Made by a program: the position numbers and the translations under genes
Shown here: positions 60,725-64,000 of the stretch, one piece after another
Layout: every line of letters begins with the position of its first letter
Position numbering within the stretch: the stretch's first letter is position 1
Notes under the pieces: generated by a model
What the model saw: only the letters and a program-made list of their open reading frames with translations
Database searches by the model: none
Told to the model about the DNA's origin: nothing
DNA from: Oleiagrimonas soli
GTDB lineage: Bacteria; Pseudomonadota; Gammaproteobacteria; Xanthomonadales; Rhodanobacteraceae
Direction: 5' to 3'
Assembly: GCF_000761445.1 (NCBI RefSeq)
Contig: NZ_KN196470.1
Coordinates: 608,149 to 672,148 of the forward strand
DNA length: 64,000 nt

Positions 60725-61741
60725 GTGCACCCAGCGTCCCTTTCCAATCTCAACGAATGCCCTGTGAAGGCCCCTGGCGACGAAGCCTGCGTTCTGAGCG
60801 TGGTCAGCACGCTCTATGGTTCGCGAACGTTTCTCCCGGAGTTCGTCGCGCAATGCCATGAAGTGCTTGCCGAATTGGATATCGACAAGTTCGAGATCGT
60901 CTTTGTCGACGACGGCTCCCCGGATGATTCGGCGCATTGGGTGCGTGAGCAGTGCCGGGTGGACCCGCGGATGCGCCTGGTGCAGTTGTCGCGCAATTTT
61001 GGCCATCACAAGGCCGCACTGGCCGGACTCGCGCATGCGTGCGGCGAACGCGTGTTCCTGATCGATTGCGATCTCGAGGTGCCGCCCTTGTTCCTCAAGC
61101 GGCTGTGGTCGAGAATGCGGGATTCTGCGGCCGATGTGGTCTACGGCTACCAGGAAGTACGCAAGGGTGGCTGGATCGAACGGTGGGGCGGAAAACTGTT
61201 CTGGTCGCTGTTCAACAGCCTGAGCGACTCTCCGGTGCAGGAAAGCGTCGTGACCGAGCGACTGATGACGCGACGTTATGTGGACGCGTTGCTCGGTCTT
61301 GGGGATCGCAATGTCTTCCTGGCCGGAATGATGTCCTGGACCGGATTCGTGCAACTTGGACTGCCGGTCGAGAAGTTGCGTCGTTCTGGCAGATCTTCGT
61401 ACACCCTCTACAAGCGCGCGGCATTGTTGCTCGAGGCCGTGACCTCGTTTTCAGCAAAACCGCTGTATGCCAGTCTGTGGGTCGGCGCGATTTCATTGCT
61501 GATCTCGTTCGCCAATGCCGGCTATGTCGTTGTGAACAAGCTCATCGATCCTGCGTCGACAGCGCTCGGCTATCCCTCTGTGGTTGCGTTGCTTACGGCC
61601 TTTTTCGGTCTTCTGATGATCAGTCTTGGCGTGGTCGGAATCTATGTCGCGCGCATCTTCGTGCAGACCCAGCAGCGCCCGCTCTTCATCGTGAAGGACA
61701 TCGAACCCTCCGCTTCAGAACCACATTGCAATGACGATTGA
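60725..61741 (+). CDS. Family 2 glycosyltransferase, membrane-bound (GtrB/DPM-like)
   Basis: This 338-residue polyprenyl-phosphate glycosyltransferase-type protein has LSVVSTLYGSRTFLPEF, IVFVDDGSPDDSA, LVQLSRNFGHHKAALAGL and the catalytic-metal DxD as LIDCDLEVPP. Two C-terminal membrane helices (about 247-268 and 285-310) anchor it. This is the usual form of enzymes that make undecaprenyl-phosphate sugars for surface glycan modification. The start is a GTG at 60725 with no good ribosome-binding site. It overlaps the next gene by 11 bases. Confidence 0.85.
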   Translation: MHPASLSNLNECPVKAPGDEACVLSVVSTLYGSRTFLPEFVAQCHEVLAELDIDKFEIVFVDDGSPDDSAHWVREQCRVDPRMRLVQLSRNFGHHKAALAGLAHACGERVFLIDCDLEVPPLFLKRLWSRMRDSAADVVYGYQEVRKGGWIERWGGKLFWSLFNSLSDSPVQESVVTERLMTRRYVDALLGLGDRNVFLAGMMSWTGFVQLGLPVEKLRRSGRSSYTLYKRAALLLEAVTSFSAKPLYASLWVGAISLLISFANAGYVVVNKLIDPASTALGYPSVVALLTAFFGLLMISLGVVGIYVARIFVQTQQRPLFIVKDIEPSASEPHCNDD

Positions 61742-62471
61742 GCAAGACAGCACCGCGTACATGCCGGGATTCCGGTTCTACGACGACAACCTGCGCTTGT
61801 TGCATGCAGCGCTGGAGCAAATGATTCGCCGGACACGAAATTTGCAGCACTTCTCCATGCTCAGCCTGGGGGTCGGTCATCGCGTGACGGTGCACGGTCT
61901 CATCGAGCGGCTGGGCGATCGTCTGCGCGACTACCTCATTGTCGAGGGGTCGGAGAGCATCATCGAGATGTTCCGTCGGGAAACGCCGGTGCCTCCATAC
62001 GTGCGGCTCGAGCAGTCGTATTTCGAGACCTTCGAAACCGATCGCCGCTTCGATGTCATCGAGATGGGGTTCGTGCTCGAGCATGTTGCCGATCCCGGCC
62101 TCGTGCTGCGGCGTTTCAGCACGATGCTCGCGCAGCAGGGAAGGATCATGATCGCCGTTCCCAATGCGCATTCGCTGCATCGCAAGATCGGTTTCCAGGC
62201 CGGTCTTATGCCGGATGTGCATGCCTTGAGCGAGGCCGACCGCGCACTCGGTCATCAGCATTATTTCGATCCGGTGAGCATCCAGGCACTGATTGAGTCC
62301 TGCGGCCTCGAAGTCGTGGGACGGGCGGGGTTGATGCTGAAGCCGTTCACCAGCGATCAATTGGCCTCTCTGAAGCTGGATGACGCGATCGTGCAGGCGA
62401 TGGACGAAGTGGGTTTCGAGCTTCCGGACGTTTGCAACGGGATCTTTCTGGAAGCGCGCGCGTGTCAGTGA
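61731..62471 (+). CDS. SAM-dependent methyltransferase
   Basis: This 246-residue class I methyltransferase has MLSLGVGHRVTVHGLIER (SAM-binding loop, with the usual glycine motif diverged), FDVIEMGFVLEHVADPGLVLRRF (motif with HVxDP) and IMIAVPNAHSLHRKIGFQAG. It overlaps its neighbours on both sides, so it is part of one operon with the glycosyltransferase and the ATP-grasp/HAD protein. The substrate is probably a sugar or lipid-linked intermediate, by context. Confidence 0.85.
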   Translation: MTIEQDSTAYMPGFRFYDDNLRLLHAALEQMIRRTRNLQHFSMLSLGVGHRVTVHGLIERLGDRLRDYLIVEGSESIIEMFRRETPVPPYVRLEQSYFETFETDRRFDVIEMGFVLEHVADPGLVLRRFSTMLAQQGRIMIAVPNAHSLHRKIGFQAGLMPDVHALSEADRALGHQHYFDPVSIQALIESCGLEVVGRAGLMLKPFTSDQLASLKLDDAIVQAMDEVGFELPDVCNGIFLEARACQ

Positions 62472-64000
62472 CCGTTGCCGTGGTCGCCGGGGGCGGCTTT
62501 CAGGGACAGGGCATCATCGATGCGGTTCATGCCATTGACGGTGCGCGCGTCGTCGTCGTCGACAGCACGAGCGATGCGCTCGGTGAACTGCAGGCGGATC
62601 GCTATGTGCAGTGCCCGCCCTTGAGCGAAGCCGCGGCATTCGAAGCCTCGCTTATCGAGCTGGTGCGCAGTGAACGCATCGACCTGATCATTCCGGCGAC
62701 GCAGAGAGAACTGCGCTGCCTCGCGTGCATGCACGAGCGGCTCCTGAATGCCGGTGCGCGTACTGCGGTGTGCCCTCCCAACCTTCTCGACACCCTGCTG
62801 GACAAGAAGAAGCTGTACGCGGCCCTGGGCGCGCAAGGCTTCGAAGTGCAGTCGCCTATTGAGTTGGTTGCGGACGCGCCCTATCCGCTGTTCGGCCGTG
62901 AACGCGAGGGTTGGGGCGGGCGTGAGAGCCGGGTCGTGCGCGCTTTCGACGAGATTCACGAAGTCGAACGCGATGATCTGGCGCGTTCGTACCTGTGGAC
63001 CACTTACTTCGACCAGTTCGACGAAATTTCCACCGATTTCGCCATCGATTTTCAGGGCAACGTATCGCGGGTGACGCTCCGGCAGCGCATGCGCACCTCG
63101 GGGGGGTTCGCGGTCGTCAGTCAGTCGATCGAAGATCCGCATCTCGCGCGACGGGTCGACTTGCTTGCGGATTGGTTGCGCGGACAAGGCGCATGCGGCC
63201 TGTTCAACGTGCAATGGCTGAAGCTTCCGGACGGAACGTGCTTTCTCTCGGATCTCAATCCGCGGCACGGTACTTCGTCCGGGCATGCGCTGGCGGAAGG
63301 TGTCAACCTCGTGGCTTTTCTTCTAGGACGCGCAGAGGACAAGGACATCCGGCCGCGAAGGTATGTGCGTACCGTGCGTTCGCTGACTCAGCAAACGTTG
63401 CCCCTGTTTGCGCCGGAGAGGGTCAAGGGGGTGGTGTTCGATCTGGACGACACGCTGCTCGATCAGAAACGCTGGATGCTCGATCGCATGAAGCTTGCGG
63501 CCTCCATGCTTGCCGGTGAAGTGGATGTCGACGATGTGCTCGCGCATGCGTACTTCGCGCTGGAGCAGGGGGAGCATGCGCGCCTGATCGATGCCATCTG
63601 CGAAAGGTTGCAGCGGGACGATCTCCGACATCGATTGCTGGAGGCTTACCGGCAAGCGCGGCCGTTACGTGCGCATCTGTTTACCGAGGTTGCGGATATC
63701 CTCCGTTGCTTGCGAGATCAGGGGCTGGCGCTGGCGCTTCTGACAGACAATCCACCGCAGACGCAGCGTGCGAAACTCGTGGCCAGCGGTAATCTCGCGG
63801 ACGCTTTCGACACGGTGGTCTTCGCGCGTGAGCATGGTGCGGAAAAACCCGCATCCAGTGCCTTCGAGATCGTCGCGCAACGGCTTGGATGCGAACCGAA
63901 ATTCCTGATGATGGTCGGAGACAATCCCGCTCGCGATGCGCTAGGCGCCGTCCGCGCGGGTTTTGGTTCGTGCCTTCTTCTGCAACGGCCGGGAGGACGC
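62462..64000 (+). CDS. ATP-grasp/HAD fusion protein (partial, runs off the window)
   Basis: This 513-codon open frame has no stop before the window end. Residues 1-about 300 are an ATP-grasp ligase of the CarB/PylC type: VAVVAGGGFQGQGIID as the pre-ATP Rossmann strand, LIIPATQRELR, NLLDTLLDKKKLYAALG, and LSDLNPRHGTSSGHALAEG with the metal-binding acids. Residues about 318-513 are a HAD hydrolase: VVFDLDDTLLDQK, LALLTDN, EKPAS and MVGDNPARDA. The fused enzyme might add a carboxyl or amino acid to a sugar and remove a phosphate. GTG at 62462 follows GGAAG by 7 nt; the GTG at 62468 overlaps the previous stop. Confidence 0.8.
   Translation, partial: MSVTVAVVAGGGFQGQGIIDAVHAIDGARVVVVDSTSDALGELQADRYVQCPPLSEAAAFEASLIELVRSERIDLIIPATQRELRCLACMHERLLNAGARTAVCPPNLLDTLLDKKKLYAALGAQGFEVQSPIELVADAPYPLFGREREGWGGRESRVVRAFDEIHEVERDDLARSYLWTTYFDQFDEISTDFAIDFQGNVSRVTLRQRMRTSGGFAVVSQSIEDPHLARRVDLLADWLRGQGACGLFNVQWLKLPDGTCFLSDLNPRHGTSSGHALAEGVNLVAFLLGRAEDKDIRPRRYVRTVRSLTQQTLPLFAPERVKGVVFDLDDTLLDQKRWMLDRMKLAASMLAGEVDVDDVLAHAYFALEQGEHARLIDAICERLQRDDLRHRLLEAYRQARPLRAHLFTEVADILRCLRDQGLALALLTDNPPQTQRAKLVASGNLADAFDTVVFAREHGAEKPASSAFEIVAQRLGCEPKFLMMVGDNPARDALGAVRAGFGSCLLLQRPGGR

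Noticed and set aside
1..64000. CRISPR array, rRNA, prophage or intact insertion sequence
   Set aside because: No regularly spaced repeats, rRNA-like sequence, integrase, transposase or phage structural gene was seen on either strand.

Overview
This 64 kb window comes from a high-GC gammaproteobacterial chromosome. The split class II ribonucleotide reductase, the PepSY-PhoP-PhoQ operon, the tailed TrpS, the Ohr/OhrR locus and the many secreted hydrolases together fit the Xanthomonadales, most likely Rhodanobacteraceae (Dyella, Luteibacter, Rhodanobacter or a relative). That placement is an inference from gene content. The backbone is GC-rich. AT-richer patches at about 4.1-5.6 kb, 21.68-21.80 kb and 59.8-60.7 kb mark accessory or decaying DNA.

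Layout. 0-4 kb: start of an HtrA/DegQ protease (minus), then nrdJa and nrdJb, the two halves of a B12-dependent ribonucleotide reductase, with a NrdR-box-like palindrome upstream and a palindromic repeat element between the halves. 4.1-5.6 kb: an AT-rich two-gene cassette whose second product carries a HEPN-like Rx4H motif behind a winged-helix-like region; it ends in paired short repeats. 5.6-9.6 kb: cupin, small membrane protein, DUF3228 protein, a probable M91 (NleD-like) effector metallopeptidase and a secreted TonB-tail-like protein. 9.9-19.6 kb: TetR divergent from a PdxI-like aldo/keto reductase, secreted esterases, an epimerase divergent from a MmyB-type regulator, an AraC remnant, a UPF0114 membrane protein and an AraC-GyrI regulator. 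19.7-25.4 kb: a secreted HExxE-motif protein, an internally duplicated very basic protein and a 537-residue exported protein.

25.6-32.8 kb: threonine-aldolase-type lyase, a periplasmic solute-binding-like protein translationally coupled to a diguanylate cyclase, a flavin-dependent halogenase, a lipoprotein interrupted by an in-frame amber codon, and a paralogue of the HExxE protein. 33-45.7 kb: MFS exporter, FMN reductase, amidinotransferase-family protein, class A beta-lactamase, small regulators and membrane proteins, and an OhrR regulon (ohrR, ohr and a secreted hydrolase, each preceded by the same palindrome), then MAPEG, dienelactone hydrolase, cytochrome b561 and TonB. 45.8-59.8 kb: mostly housekeeping: universal stress protein, hemolysin III, fpr divergent from dusA, PepSY-phoP-phoQ, birA-coaX-SPOR, tRNA-Thr(TGT), arginase, yegP and trpS.

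59.8-64 kb: a gene-poor, lower-GC stretch followed by a tightly overlapping operon (family 2 glycosyltransferase, methyltransferase, and an ATP-grasp/HAD fusion that runs off the window) that looks like the edge of a surface-polysaccharide or glycolipid locus.

The least explained items are the HEPN-like cassette, the duplicated basic protein with nuclear-localisation-like clusters together with the M91 effector-like protease, the repeat motif shared by the two HExxE-protein loci, and the YegP-like tail of TrpS beside a free-standing yegP. No CRISPR array, rRNA operon, intact transposase or prophage was seen.
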